A stretch of 64,000 nucleotides of DNA from Fibrobacter sp. UWT2 (GCF_900142545.1 NZ_FRBF01000005.1:185761-249760), one strand, 5' to 3'; positions 43,474 to 52,303 are shown, counted from the first letter of the stretch. Translations and numbers: made by a program. Notes: generated from the letters alone by a model not told the origin.

Positions 43474-45400
43474 AGCTGGAGTCACTGGGCATGCGCCAGT
43501 CGGCTCGCGGCGACAGGGAGATTGTACCGACCTTCGGGCCATCAGGAATACAGCTGCGCTTGAACTGTTGCGTAAAGAACCTGCGCACGAATACGGCTAA
43601 AGCCTTCTCCAATTCTTCGTCGCTGAACTTGCCCGCAAAGGCGTACTTCGCAAGGAACAGGAGCTTTTGCGGAGCAGCGCCGTATTTTGCGAAATGGTAA
43701 AGGTAGAAGTCGTGGATTTCGTAGGCGCCCAAGATGCTTTCGGTCTTCTGCGCAATCTGGCCATTCACATCGGCAGGCAAAAGTTCCGGCGACACCGGCG
43801 TATCCAAGATATCGCGGAGCACGTCGGCAAGTTCCTTTGCAGTCTTCTTGTCGGCGGTAAAGCTTTCGGCATGGTCAGCATACCAGCCCACCACATGACG
43901 CACCAGCGTTTTCGGAATATCGCAGTTCACCGCATACATGGACATGTGGTCCGCATTGTAAGTGCTCCAGCCGAGCGCAATTTCAGAGAGGTCGCCCGTA
44001 CCGATCACGATTCCGCCCACGCTGTTGGCGATATCCATCAGAATCTGCGTACGTTCGCGGGCCTGCACGTTTTCATAAGTCACATCGAGCGTTTTCGGGT
44101 CATGTCCGATGTCCGCAAAATGTTGCAGGCAAGCCTTCTGAATGTCGACGGTGCGCAATTCCACGCCCAAGAGTTCCGCCATCGTGACGGCATTATTCTT
44201 GGTACGCTTGGTCGTTCCGAATCCAGGCATCGTAAGCACCAGGATTTCAGAAGCAGGACGTTTCAAAAGCTTAAATGTTTCGGCGACTACGAGCAGCGCC
44301 AAAGTCGAATCGAGTCCACCGCTAAGGCCAATCACCGCGCGCTTCGAATGCGACGCTTCGAGTCGCTTCGCAAGTCCTGCACATTGGATATTGAAAATCT
44401 CGGTGCAGGACTTGTCGCGAGTTTCGATGTTGCCCGGCACAAAGGGCATCGGCGCCACAAAGCGATACTTCAACGAATCAATCGAACGCAGACAAGCGAA
44501 ACTCGCCGCGCGCGCATAGAAGCTCCGGCTGTCGAAATCCTGGAACGAGCCTTCGCTCAAGCGCTGCATATTCAAGCGTTCCACATCGACATCGGCGTAA
44601 ATAATTTCAGATTCGCGGCTAAACGGCTTGCTTTCGGCAATCATGCTGCCGTTCTCGGCAATCATCAAGTGACCGCTAAAGACCATATCCGTCGTCGATT
44701 CATGCACGCCCGCCGACGAATAAACGTAGGCAGCCATGCAACGTGCCGACTGGTTCATCACCAGGTTACGGCGATAATCGCGCTTGCCGACCAAGGCATC
44801 GCTTGCCGACAGGTTCACAATCACGTTCGCGCCAGCCAGGGCAAGTTCGCCGCTCGGCGGCACCGCCGTCCACAAGTCTTCGCAAAGTTCCACGCCCACG
44901 CGGACTTCAGAGCCAGACTTTCCGGCAACCGTAAAGAAGTTCGTCACCGGCACATTGCCAAAGCCCTCGACAGGGCAAGTCGTCGGAGCGCGCAACAAAT
45001 CGCGACCACTCGAGAAATGGCGCTTTTCATAAAATTCACGCTGGTTCGGCAAATGAATCTTGGGCGTCACCGCCACAAGTTTACCCTTCTGCAAGAATGC
45101 GGCGCAGTTGTAAAGGCAACCGAACATGCGGAGCGGAAGCCCCACCGCAATCACCGTATCGCTCTTTGCAAACGCTTCTGCAATCTTCGAAAGCGATTCC
45201 ACGCTTTTCTTGAGCAACAGCTCCTGATGGAACAAGTCGCTGCAGGTATACCCCGTAATGCAAAGCTCCGGGAACACGACGAAGGCAGCGCCTCCGTCAA
45301 TAGCCTCGGTAGCACAGCGGATAATTTCGGCTGTATTGTAGGCGGTATCGGCGACTTTCAGCGTCGGGCAAACAGATGCGAATCGGTAAAATCCAAACAT
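43457..45400 (-). CDS. nadE: Glutamine-dependent NAD+ synthetase
   Basis: 647 residues. The N-terminal nitrilase/glutaminase domain (1-300) has FPELCITGYTCSDLF (Glu), TPKIHLPNQREFYE (Lys) and GVELCEDLW (Cys). The C-terminal synthetase domain has the PP-loop GLSGGLDSTLALL, GTGDLSEIALGW and the NADP-site Asn/Tyr region. It amidates deamido-NAD using Gln. On the minus strand TTGACA (45433-45428) and TATATT (45412-45407) lie upstream with a 15-bp spacer, and the ATG is six bases after the -10; the -35 overlaps the stop of the preceding gene. Confidence 0.93.
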   Translation of the reverse strand: MFGFYRFASVCPTLKVADTAYNTAEIIRCATEAIDGGAAFVVFPELCITGYTCSDLFHQELLLKKSVESLSKIAEAFAKSDTVIAVGLPLRMFGCLYNCAAFLQKGKLVAVTPKIHLPNQREFYEKRHFSSGRDLLRAPTTCPVEGFGNVPVTNFFTVAGKSGSEVRVGVELCEDLWTAVPPSGELALAGANVIVNLSASDALVGKRDYRRNLVMNQSARCMAAYVYSSAGVHESTTDMVFSGHLMIAENGSMIAESKPFSRESEIIYADVDVERLNMQRLSEGSFQDFDSRSFYARAASFACLRSIDSLKYRFVAPMPFVPGNIETRDKSCTEIFNIQCAGLAKRLEASHSKRAVIGLSGGLDSTLALLVVAETFKLLKRPASEILVLTMPGFGTTKRTKNNAVTMAELLGVELRTVDIQKACLQHFADIGHDPKTLDVTYENVQARERTQILMDIANSVGGIVIGTGDLSEIALGWSTYNADHMSMYAVNCDIPKTLVRHVVGWYADHAESFTADKKTAKELADVLRDILDTPVSPELLPADVNGQIAQKTESILGAYEIHDFYLYHFAKYGAAPQKLLFLAKYAFAGKFSDEELEKALAVFVRRFFTQQFKRSCIPDGPKVGTISLSPRADWRMPSDSSFSDWM

Positions 45401-45429
45401 AACCTAAATATAGATTAGTTTGGCCCTTG

Positions 45430-46956
45430 TCAACGCCCGGACTTGATTCCGAGTTTATTCATTCGGTAATTCATCATGCGCGGAGACACGCCCAAGTCGC
45501 GGCCAGCGGCAGAAAGGTTACCGTTATTGCGCTTAATGGCCTCGGTAATGATTTCACGTTCGTAATTGTTCATCATCACGTCCAGCGGGGCAATCTTTGC
45601 GCCAGAAACATCCACCGAGCCCACGCTCAAGCTAGTCTGCAGAGAAGGCGGCAGGTTGTAACTGTGAACGCAGTCGTCCGTAGCAGTAAGCACTGCACGT
45701 TCGATGCAGTTTTCCAGTTCACGCACGTTACCCGGCCAATGGTAGCTCATGAGCAAGTTGATCGCCGTCGTCGAAAGGCGCGCCACCTTCTTGTTGTAGC
45801 GCAGATTCATCTTTTCAATGAAGTGCTCCGCCAGCAAGATAATGTCGGACTTGCGCTTTGCCAAATCGGGCATGGTAATCGGGAAAATGTTCAAGCGGTA
45901 GAACAAGTCTTCGCGGAACTTGCCCTGCGCAATCAGCTCTTCCAAGTTACGGCTCGTAGCAGCCAAGAATCGCACATCGGAATGAAGTTCTTCGTTACTG
46001 CCTACGCGGCTAAAGGTACGTTCCTGCAAGAATCGCAGGAGCTTCACCTGAGTCTGCATCGTAAGGTCGCCAATTTCGTCGAGGAAAAGCGTACCACCGT
46101 CAGCAGCCTCTGCACGGCCAATGCGGCGGTTCACGGCACCCGTAAAGGCGCCCTTCTCGTGACCGAACAATTCGCTTTCCACCAGGTTTTCTGGGAGGGC
46201 GGCGCAGTTCAGCGTAATAAAAGGCTTATCCTTTCTTGCAGACAAATTCACAATCGCACGGGCAATCATTTCCTTACCCGTACCGCTACCACCACGAATC
46301 AAAACCGTGGCATCGCTGGGAGCCACCTGGCGTACCTGCTCGTAGATCATCTGCATTTCGCGGCAGTTACCCACCAGGTCACCGGGGTTATTCGAAAGCA
46401 TGTCACGAAGCCTGCGGTTTTCTTCGAGCATGGTTTCACGCTCGTTGTGCAGCTCGATGCATTCGTTGGCGGCATCACCCGTAATATTTGCGATAATTTC
46501 CAGCAGAGCGACGTCGCGATCCAAATCCGTAGAACCATCTACCGGGCGATCGATGGACAAGGTACCGATCACATCGCCGTCGTGAATCAGCGGCACGCAA
46601 ATAAAAGCCACCTGGGTTTCGTAGTGACGGCTACCCGTACGGTTCAAGAAGCGGGAGTCTTTGCGCAGGTCCGGAATCACATGGCTCACGCCGCGTTCGG
46701 CGACATGGCCCGTAATACCTTCACCCATGCGGTACAAACCGCGCTGCTTTTCAGATTCATCCAGACCGCGGGAGGCTTCGATTTTAAGAGTATCGCCGAA
46801 CAGGAGCGCAAAAGTACCGCGCAACATTCCAAGTTCAACTTCCAAGATGCCGAGTACGTTTTCCAGCAATTTCTCCACATTACGTTCGTGAATAATCGCG
46901 ACGCTAATCTTCTGGATAACAGAAATTTCTGGACCTATTGGTGTGGGCATGGACAT
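45430..46956 (-). CDS. NifA-like sigma-54-dependent activator (GAF-AAA-Fis)
   Basis: 508 residues. N-terminal GAF domain (about 20-165), AAA+ domain (about 195-425) with Walker A GGSGTGKE, the sigma-54 contact loop GAFTGA and Walker B GGTLFLDEIGD, and a Fis-type HTH at the C-terminus (GNLSAAGRDLGVSPRMMNYRMNKLGI). The architecture and the HTH motif fit NifA, the nitrogen-fixation activator, but no nif gene is in the window, so the target is open. ATG at 46956 abuts a TATCTT; the ATG two codons later (46950) is exactly six bases from it and may be the true start. Confidence 0.85.
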   Translation of the reverse strand: MSMPTPIGPEISVIQKISVAIIHERNVEKLLENVLGILEVELGMLRGTFALLFGDTLKIEASRGLDESEKQRGLYRMGEGITGHVAERGVSHVIPDLRKDSRFLNRTGSRHYETQVAFICVPLIHDGDVIGTLSIDRPVDGSTDLDRDVALLEIIANITGDAANECIELHNERETMLEENRRLRDMLSNNPGDLVGNCREMQMIYEQVRQVAPSDATVLIRGGSGTGKEMIARAIVNLSARKDKPFITLNCAALPENLVESELFGHEKGAFTGAVNRRIGRAEAADGGTLFLDEIGDLTMQTQVKLLRFLQERTFSRVGSNEELHSDVRFLAATSRNLEELIAQGKFREDLFYRLNIFPITMPDLAKRKSDIILLAEHFIEKMNLRYNKKVARLSTTAINLLMSYHWPGNVRELENCIERAVLTATDDCVHSYNLPPSLQTSLSVGSVDVSGAKIAPLDVMMNNYEREIITEAIKRNNGNLSAAGRDLGVSPRMMNYRMNKLGIKSGR

Positions 46957-46979
46957 AAGATAGTAAAAGAGGTTTGAGG

Positions 46980-48188
46980 TTAGAGCTTTTCCCTGATTCT
47001 CCTAAGGGCTTCACAGGTGCGTTCATAGTCACCGAAGGCGGTCAGGCGGAAGTATCCTTCACCGCAAGGGCCAAAGCCGCTACCCGGAGTACCCACGACT
47101 TCGCAGGTAGAGAGTAGGCGGTCAAAGAAATCAAAGGATTTTTCACCGTCAGCGATTTTCCACCAGATGTACGGAGCATGTTCGCCACCGAACACCGTGT
47201 AACCCGCGGCCGTCAGTTCCTTGCGGATAACGCCAGCCGTGCGCATGTAGCCGGCAATGACTTCCTTGGTCTGCTGCCACCCAATCGGGCTGTAAATTGC
47301 CTCGGCGGCACGTTGCGTCACGTAGCTTACGCCGTTAAACTTGGTGCACTGGCGACGATTCCACATAGAGCGGAGTTTCGAAAGTTCGTGCGGAATCACC
47401 GTGTAGGCACAACGCACGCCCGTAAAGCCAGCTGTCTTACTGAAGCTACGGAATTCAATGGCGCAAGTGCGTGCACCCGGAATTTCGAAGATAGAATGCG
47501 GCAGCGATTCGTCCTGGATGTAGCAGTTGTAGGCGCCGTCGAACAAGATCAATGCACCGTTTTCGTTGGCGTAGTTCACAAACTTCTGCAAGGTTTCGCG
47601 GCTGAGCACCGTACCAGTCGGGTTGTTCGGGCTGCAAAGGTAAATCAGCTGCACCGGTTCCTTGGGCAAATCCGGCTGAAAGTTGTTTTCAGCGGTCGAA
47701 GCAAGGTAGGTCACCTTAGAAAAATGTCCGTCACTTTGCAACACGCCTGCACGGCCAGCCATCACGTTGGAGTCCAGATAGACCGGGTAAACCGGGTCCG
47801 GAATCGCAATCTTTACATTTTCTGTAAAAAGCTCCTGGATGTTTGCCACATCGCACTTGGAACCGTCGCTAACGAAAATATCGTCCGGATCCATTTCGAT
47901 GCCGCGGGCGGTGTATTCACCACGGACGATTGCTTCGCGCACGAAATCGTAACCCTGTTCGGGGCCATAACCGCGGAATGTTCCCTTCACAGCCATTTCA
48001 TCCACGGCCTTGTGCATGGCCTTGATGACTTCCGGGATCAAGGGCGTGGTCACATCGCCAATACCCAGGCGAATAATGTCAGCATCGGGTTTCTTCGCCT
48101 GATATTCCTTGATTTTCTGGGCGATAGTCGAGAAAAGGTAGCTGCCGGGCAGCAAGTCGTAATTTGTATTGATGATTGATGAATTCAT
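46980..48188 (-). CDS. dapL: LL-diaminopimelate aminotransferase
   Basis: 402 residues, fold-type I aminotransferase. RLGIGDVTTPLIPEVIKAM and GTFRGYGPEQGYDFVREAI are DapL-specific, SPNNPTGTV and FDGAYNCYI hold the PLP contacts, and the catalytic Lys is in FRSFSKTAGFTGVRCAY. DapL converts tetrahydrodipicolinate directly to LL-DAP, bypassing the DapD/C/E route. With dapF next to it, the two make meso-DAP for peptidoglycan and lysine. A heptad repeat sits a few bases before the ATG and no Shine-Dalgarno is visible. Confidence 0.95.
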   Translation of the reverse strand: MNSSIINTNYDLLPGSYLFSTIAQKIKEYQAKKPDADIIRLGIGDVTTPLIPEVIKAMHKAVDEMAVKGTFRGYGPEQGYDFVREAIVRGEYTARGIEMDPDDIFVSDGSKCDVANIQELFTENVKIAIPDPVYPVYLDSNVMAGRAGVLQSDGHFSKVTYLASTAENNFQPDLPKEPVQLIYLCSPNNPTGTVLSRETLQKFVNYANENGALILFDGAYNCYIQDESLPHSIFEIPGARTCAIEFRSFSKTAGFTGVRCAYTVIPHELSKLRSMWNRRQCTKFNGVSYVTQRAAEAIYSPIGWQQTKEVIAGYMRTAGVIRKELTAAGYTVFGGEHAPYIWWKIADGEKSFDFFDRLLSTCEVVGTPGSGFGPCGEGYFRLTAFGDYERTCEALRRIREKL

Positions 48189-48194
48189 AATAAT

Positions 48195-48225
48195 AGTAGG
48201 AAGTAGGAAGTTGGAAGTAGACAGT
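48195..48225. repeat. Heptanucleotide repeat, copy 4, directly upstream of dapL
   Basis: AGTAGGA, AGTAGGA, AGTTGGA, AGTAGAC, AGT on the plus strand, ending six bases from the dapL start codon. It takes the place where a ribosome-binding site would be expected. Confidence 0.75.
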
Positions 48226-48272
48226 GATTAACAGTGTGGGATGTGAAGTTTTGAATAGTCTTTCTCGATGCT

Positions 48273-48293
48273 CAGAGGGCGAAGCCCGTCCTC
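48273..48293. repeat. Mini-hairpin with GAA loop between dapF and dapL
   Basis: GAGGGC-GAA-GCCCGTCCTC: core GGGC-GAA-GCCC with flanking GAG/CTC able to extend it. It is one of the triloop hairpins found in several intergenic gaps. Confidence 0.6.
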
Positions 48294-48314
48294 AAAGCGA
48301 GTTTACGAGCGACC

Positions 48315-49181
48315 TCACGCCTCAATCTCTCCTTTAAATACTTCTTCTGCAGGGCCGGTCATCAAGACGGGGCCACCTTCTTCGTGCTTGATGTGGAGGA
48401 CACCGCCATCGAGAACGATGTCGGCTTCGACGCCCACGCGGCCAGTGCGCTGGGCCGCAACGAGGGTTGCGCAACTGCCCGTACCACAAGCCATCGTAAC
48501 GCCGCAACCTCGTTCCCAAACCCGCATGCGGATTTGGGTGGGCGTCACCACCTGTGCAAATTCAATGTTGCAGCGATCGGGGAACTGCTTATCGACTTCC
48601 AGGATGCTTCCCCACTTTTCCAGCTGAATCTTTTCAATGTCATCCACGAAAATCACCGCGTGCGGATTTCCCATGGAAACCGTCTCAGCCGTAAAGTCAA
48701 AGCTATCGGCCGTGAGCTTGATGGAACCCAAGAAATTCCTCGGAAGTCCCATATCGACGCACACGCGACCATCGTCCAACAGAGCGGGCTTCACCAAGCC
48801 ACTCTTGGTATGCAGATTAAACACTTTAGTATTGGCGTCTTTTGCAAGACCGCGGCTGCGAATGTACTTGGCCACGCAGCGCGTTGCGTTACCGCACATG
48901 GCCGCTTCAGAACCATCTGCATTAAAAATGCGCATTTCGAAATCAACGCCGTTTGCAACAGGCTTTGCCAGAGGGCCTTCGCTAATCTTGTCGATTACCA
49001 GGCAACCATCGTTATCCATCGGAGTCACGATGACCACGCCATCGGCACCGATACCGAAACGGCGGTCGCAAAGTTGAATAACACGTTGTTCGAAATTATC
49101 GCTATAATCTAGCGACACACCCGGTTCCAGCAACACGAAATCGTTGCCCAACCCGGTCCATTTTGAAAAATTTATTGGCAT
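48315..49181 (-). CDS. dapF: Diaminopimelate epimerase
   Basis: 288 residues. Both catalytic cysteines are present: SEAAMCGNATRCVAKY and GVTMACGTGSCATLVA. FSKWTGLGNDFVLLE and GADGVVIV are typical of the N-terminus. It converts LL-DAP to meso-DAP. It lies 126 bp upstream of dapL on the same strand, and the intervening DNA holds a triloop hairpin and a heptad repeat. The start region faces the 373-bp divergent gap shared with aspS. Confidence 0.95.
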   Translation of the reverse strand: MPINFSKWTGLGNDFVLLEPGVSLDYSDNFEQRVIQLCDRRFGIGADGVVIVTPMDNDGCLVIDKISEGPLAKPVANGVDFEMRIFNADGSEAAMCGNATRCVAKYIRSRGLAKDANTKVFNLHTKSGLVKPALLDDGRVCVDMGLPRNFLGSIKLTADSFDFTAETVSMGNPHAVIFVDDIEKIQLEKWGSILEVDKQFPDRCNIEFAQVVTPTQIRMRVWERGCGVTMACGTGSCATLVAAQRTGRVGVEADIVLDGGVLHIKHEEGGPVLMTGPAEEVFKGEIEA

Positions 49182-49554
49182 AATTCAGTTCTCTTTATAA
49201 TTTTCCCCGCCCCATTTGCAAAAAATGTGCCAACTTTACAAAAATTGTTAAATCTCGCTAAAAACGCCAATTTTATTCAAATTTCAAAGAAAACAAAATT
49301 TTGAAATATTACATTTTCTGTAAATCTAATAAACTAACTTTACATTTTATGTAAATTCCAAATGCAGGGCAGAAGGGGTGAAAATCCCCACATTTCGGCA
49401 TTCTGGCGTATATAGAATAGATACACCCTCAACAAAACAATTGACAAGTACAATTTTATATCATAGAGTCTCATTCGGCACGAATTTATAAGCCCACATT
49501 CGGCACGAATTTTGCTATCTTTAGCCGCGAAAAATTATCTTCAAGGATACAACC
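49182..49554. promoter_or_regulatory. Divergent dapF-aspS control region with palindromes
   Basis: AT-rich gap without genes. It holds ATTTCAAA...TTTGAAAT (about 49280-49306), TTACA-TTTTC-TGTAA (49309-49323) and a perfect TTTACAT-TTT-ATGTAAA (49339-49355). The last two have centres 31 bp apart, about three helical turns, as expected of paired operators; the regulator is unknown. A GGGG-TGAAAAT-CCCC hairpin follows (about 49375). TTGACA (49441-49446) with TAGAGT 17 bp downstream is a candidate aspS promoter. Confidence 0.5.
49472..49512 (+). repeat. 16-bp direct repeat upstream of aspS
   Basis: CATTCGGCACGAATTT occurs at 49472-49487 and again at 49497-49512, a 25-bp period. The second copy runs into TTGCTATCTTT, a possible extended -10. 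It could be a tandem protein site or a duplicated promoter segment. Confidence 0.7.
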
Positions 49555-51348
49555 ATGAAACGTACACATAACTGCGGCCAGCTTCGCAAGGAAGATGTTG
49601 GCCAGACCGTAACACTCGCCGGTTGGGTGGATCGCCGCCGTGACCATGGTGGTGTGATTTTCGTTGACCTCCGCGACAAGTATGGCAAGACCCAGATCGT
49701 TTTCAACCCCGACTACAACGCCGACGTGTTGAAGACCGCCGAACAGCTCCGTAACGAATACGTTATTTACGTGACTGGTAAGGTCTACGCCCGCGAAGAA
49801 GGCAACACCAACGAAAAGCTCGCCACGGGTGAAATCGAAGTCAAGGCCGACAAGCTCGAAATCCTGAACGCCGCCCTCACCTCTCCGCTCGCCATTAACG
49901 ACCCGAACGAAGAATGCAAGGAAAACGACGACCTCCGCCTGCAGTACCGCTACCTGGACCTCCGCCGTCCGTGGATCCAGAAGAAGCTTCTCCTCAAGAG
50001 CCGCTTCCTCAAGGCCGTGTACGACTTCTTCTATGCCAACGGTTTTGAAAACATTGAAACTCCGTGCCTTTGCAAGTCCACTCCGGAAGGCGCACGTGAC
50101 TACCTCGTGCCGTCCCGCGTGAACCCGGGCAAGTTCTACGCCCTCCCGCAGTCTCCGCAGCAGTACAAGCAGCTCTTGATGATTGCCGGTATGGACCGCT
50201 ACTTCCAGATTGCCAAGTGCTTCCGCGACGAAGACCTCCGCGCTGACCGTCAGCCGGAATTCACGCAGATCGACGTCGAAATGTCTTTCGTCAACCAGGA
50301 CGAAGTCATGGAAATGTTCGACAAGTTCGTGACTGAAGTCTTGGGCAAGGTTTGGAACTTCGAACCGCCGCGCCACATCCGCCGTATGAAGTGGGCAGAA
50401 GCCATGCTCAAGTACGGTTCCGACAAGCCGGACCTCCGCTTCGACCTCGAAATCCACGACGTGTCTGAAATCGGTGCAAAGTCCGAATTCGGCGTGTTCA
50501 AGAACTGCGTTGCCGCTGGTGGCAAGATCCGCGGTATTGCAGCCAAGGGTTGCGTTGACTTTACTCGTAAGCAGATCGACGAACTCACCGCTTACGTTGC
50601 CAAGTACGGTTCTAAGGGCCTCGTGTGGATGCGCGTCAAGGAAAATGACGAAGTTGAAACTCAGGTCGGCAAATTCTTTACTACCGAACAGCTCAACGAA
50701 CTCCGCGACGCTGTTGGCGCTAAGTGCGGCGACATGATGTTCTTCATCGCAGGCCCCGAAAAGGTTGCTGCAACCGCTATGGGTCAGCTCCGCTTGGAAG
50801 TCGCCCGTATCAAGGGTCTCCGCGATCCGAAGAAGCGTGAATTTGTGTGGATTACCGAATTCCCGATGTTCGAATACAGCGACACCGAAGGCCGCTACAT
50901 GGCTATGCACCACCCGTTCACCAACCCACTTCCGGAACACCTGGACATGATGCTCGGTGGCAACCTCAAGGATTGCAACGCCGAAGCCTATGACCTTGTT
51001 CTTAACGGTGTGGAAATCGGCGGTGGTTCTATCCGTATTCACAACCCTGAAGTCCAGGAAAAGGTGTTCCGCCTGCTCGGCCTTACCGAAGAACAGGTTC
51101 GCACCAAGTTCGGCTTCTTCGTTGACGCCTTCAAGTACGGCGCTCCTCCGCACGGCGGTCTCGCCTTCGGTCTCGACCGCGTTGTCGCTACCATGGAAGG
51201 TGAAGAATCTATCCGTGACTACATCGCGTTCCCGAAGAACACGAGCGCTTCTAGCCCGATGGACCAGTGCCCGAGCGAAGTGGATCTGCAGCAGCTGCAG
51301 GACATCCACATCTCCGTGCAGATGCCCAAGACGGCGGAAAAGAAGTAA
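49555..51348 (+). CDS. aspS: Aspartyl-tRNA synthetase
   Basis: 597 residues, bacterial-type length. N-terminal OB domain (GWVDRRRDHGGVIFVDLRD), class II motif 2 (FRDEDLRADRQPEFTQIDVEMSF across it), a GAD insertion domain (about 290-410), and motif 3 GLAFGLDRVVATMEG. The OB loop and GAD domain are typical of both discriminating and non-discriminating bacterial enzymes; I cannot decide which. AAGGA precedes the ATG. Single-gene unit with a terminator. Confidence 0.96.
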   Translation: MKRTHNCGQLRKEDVGQTVTLAGWVDRRRDHGGVIFVDLRDKYGKTQIVFNPDYNADVLKTAEQLRNEYVIYVTGKVYAREEGNTNEKLATGEIEVKADKLEILNAALTSPLAINDPNEECKENDDLRLQYRYLDLRRPWIQKKLLLKSRFLKAVYDFFYANGFENIETPCLCKSTPEGARDYLVPSRVNPGKFYALPQSPQQYKQLLMIAGMDRYFQIAKCFRDEDLRADRQPEFTQIDVEMSFVNQDEVMEMFDKFVTEVLGKVWNFEPPRHIRRMKWAEAMLKYGSDKPDLRFDLEIHDVSEIGAKSEFGVFKNCVAAGGKIRGIAAKGCVDFTRKQIDELTAYVAKYGSKGLVWMRVKENDEVETQVGKFFTTEQLNELRDAVGAKCGDMMFFIAGPEKVAATAMGQLRLEVARIKGLRDPKKREFVWITEFPMFEYSDTEGRYMAMHHPFTNPLPEHLDMMLGGNLKDCNAEAYDLVLNGVEIGGGSIRIHNPEVQEKVFRLLGLTEEQVRTKFGFFVDAFKYGAPPHGGLAFGLDRVVATMEGEESIRDYIAFPKNTSASSPMDQCPSEVDLQQLQDIHISVQMPKTAEKK

Positions 51349-51370
51349 TAAGTCTTTTCAATAAGATTAA

Positions 51371-51403
51371 AAGTTCCTCGGTAACTCCGAGGGACTTTTT
51401 TTT
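51371..51403 (+). terminator. Terminator after aspS
   Basis: AGTTCCTCGG / CCGAGGGACT (one G-U) with loop TAACT, followed by eight T. Confidence 0.92.
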
Positions 51404-51514
51404 CATGTGTTTTTTCTCACGAAAACAATTTTTCACATTCATTTTCGGCATTTGGGAATCAGTCTTTGCTAAATTGAGCAAAGACTCTTAACCCCCAATA
51501 TGGAGAAAATTCAA

Positions 51515-52246
51515 ATGAAACTTACTACTCGCGCTATTGCCGAAGCTATCGGCACCTTCTGGCTTGTGTTTGGCGGCTGCGGTGCAGCCGTGCTCGCTTG
51601 CGGCGTTCCCACCACCGGTATCGGTTACGTGGGCGTATCGCTGGCCTTCGGCCTTACGGTGCTCACCATGGCCTACGCCATCGGTCACATTTCGGGCTGC
51701 CACTTGAACCCGGCTGTCACGCTCGGCCAGGTTGCCGGCGGCCGCTTCCCCGCTAAGGAAGCTCCGGCCTACATCGTGGCCCAGGTCATTGGCGGTATCA
51801 TCGCAGCAGCGCTCCTTTACGTGATTGCATGCCCCGACCTTACCAACGCAGGCATCGGCGCATTCGCAACCAACGGCTGGTCCGATTCCCTCAAGGACGG
51901 CCTGAACGCCTTTGGCGGCAAGACCTCCGGTATGCTTTCTGCATTCCTCATCGAAACCGTGCTCACGGCCATCTTCCTGTTCGTGATCATGGGCGCTACC
52001 GACGGCCGCGCTCCGGCAGGCTTCGCTCCGATCGCTATCGGCCTCTGCCTCACGCTCATCCACCTCATCTCTATCCCGGTGACCAACACCTCCGTGAACC
52101 CGGCCCGCTCTACCGCTATGGCTGTGTTCGTTGGTGGTGCTGCCATCAAGCAGCTCTGGCTCTTCTGGGTAGCCCCGATTCTCGGTGGCGTGATCGGCGG
52201 TATCGCTTACAAGTGCATCGCCGAATGCAAGTGCTGCAAGAAGTAA
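51515..52246 (+). CDS. aqpZ: Aquaporin Z
   Basis: 243 residues, six membrane helices and both half-helix NPA motifs ([15 protein letters not shown] and [11 protein letters not shown]). The sequence is strikingly close to E. coli AqpZ ([25 protein letters not shown], [31 protein letters not shown]). It is a water channel of the inner membrane; the narrow-filter residues fit an aquaporin rather than a glycerol facilitator. I prefer the ATG at 51515: the GGAG for it lies within an in-frame upstream ATG (51500) that itself has no ribosome site. Confidence 0.93.
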   Translation: MKLTTRAIAEAIGTFWLVFGGCGAAVLACGVPTTGIGYVGVSLAFGLTVLTMAYAIGHISGCHLNPAVTLGQVAGGRFPAKEAPAYIVAQVIGGIIAAALLYVIACPDLTNAGIGAFATNGWSDSLKDGLNAFGGKTSGMLSAFLIETVLTAIFLFVIMGATDGRAPAGFAPIAIGLCLTLIHLISIPVTNTSVNPARSTAMAVFVGGAAIKQLWLFWVAPILGGVIGGIAYKCIAECKCCKK

Positions 52247-52269
52247 TCGAAATTTTCATACTCACTTTG

Positions 52270-52303
52270 AATGTCCGGACACCCGTCCGGGCATTTATTT
52301 TTA
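52270..52303 (+). terminator. Terminator after aqpZ
   Basis: ATGTCCGGAC / GTCCGGGCAT (one G-U) with loop ACCC and tail TTATTTTT. Confidence 0.88.

Noticed and set aside
49370..49420. GGGG-TGAAAAT-CCCC resembling the P2/P6 hairpin of FMN or cobalamin riboswitches.
   Set aside because: The other conserved parts (GCGGT/GCCC blocks of FMN, GCC-A-CTG of cobalamin) are absent, and the downstream gene is aspS, not a vitamin gene.
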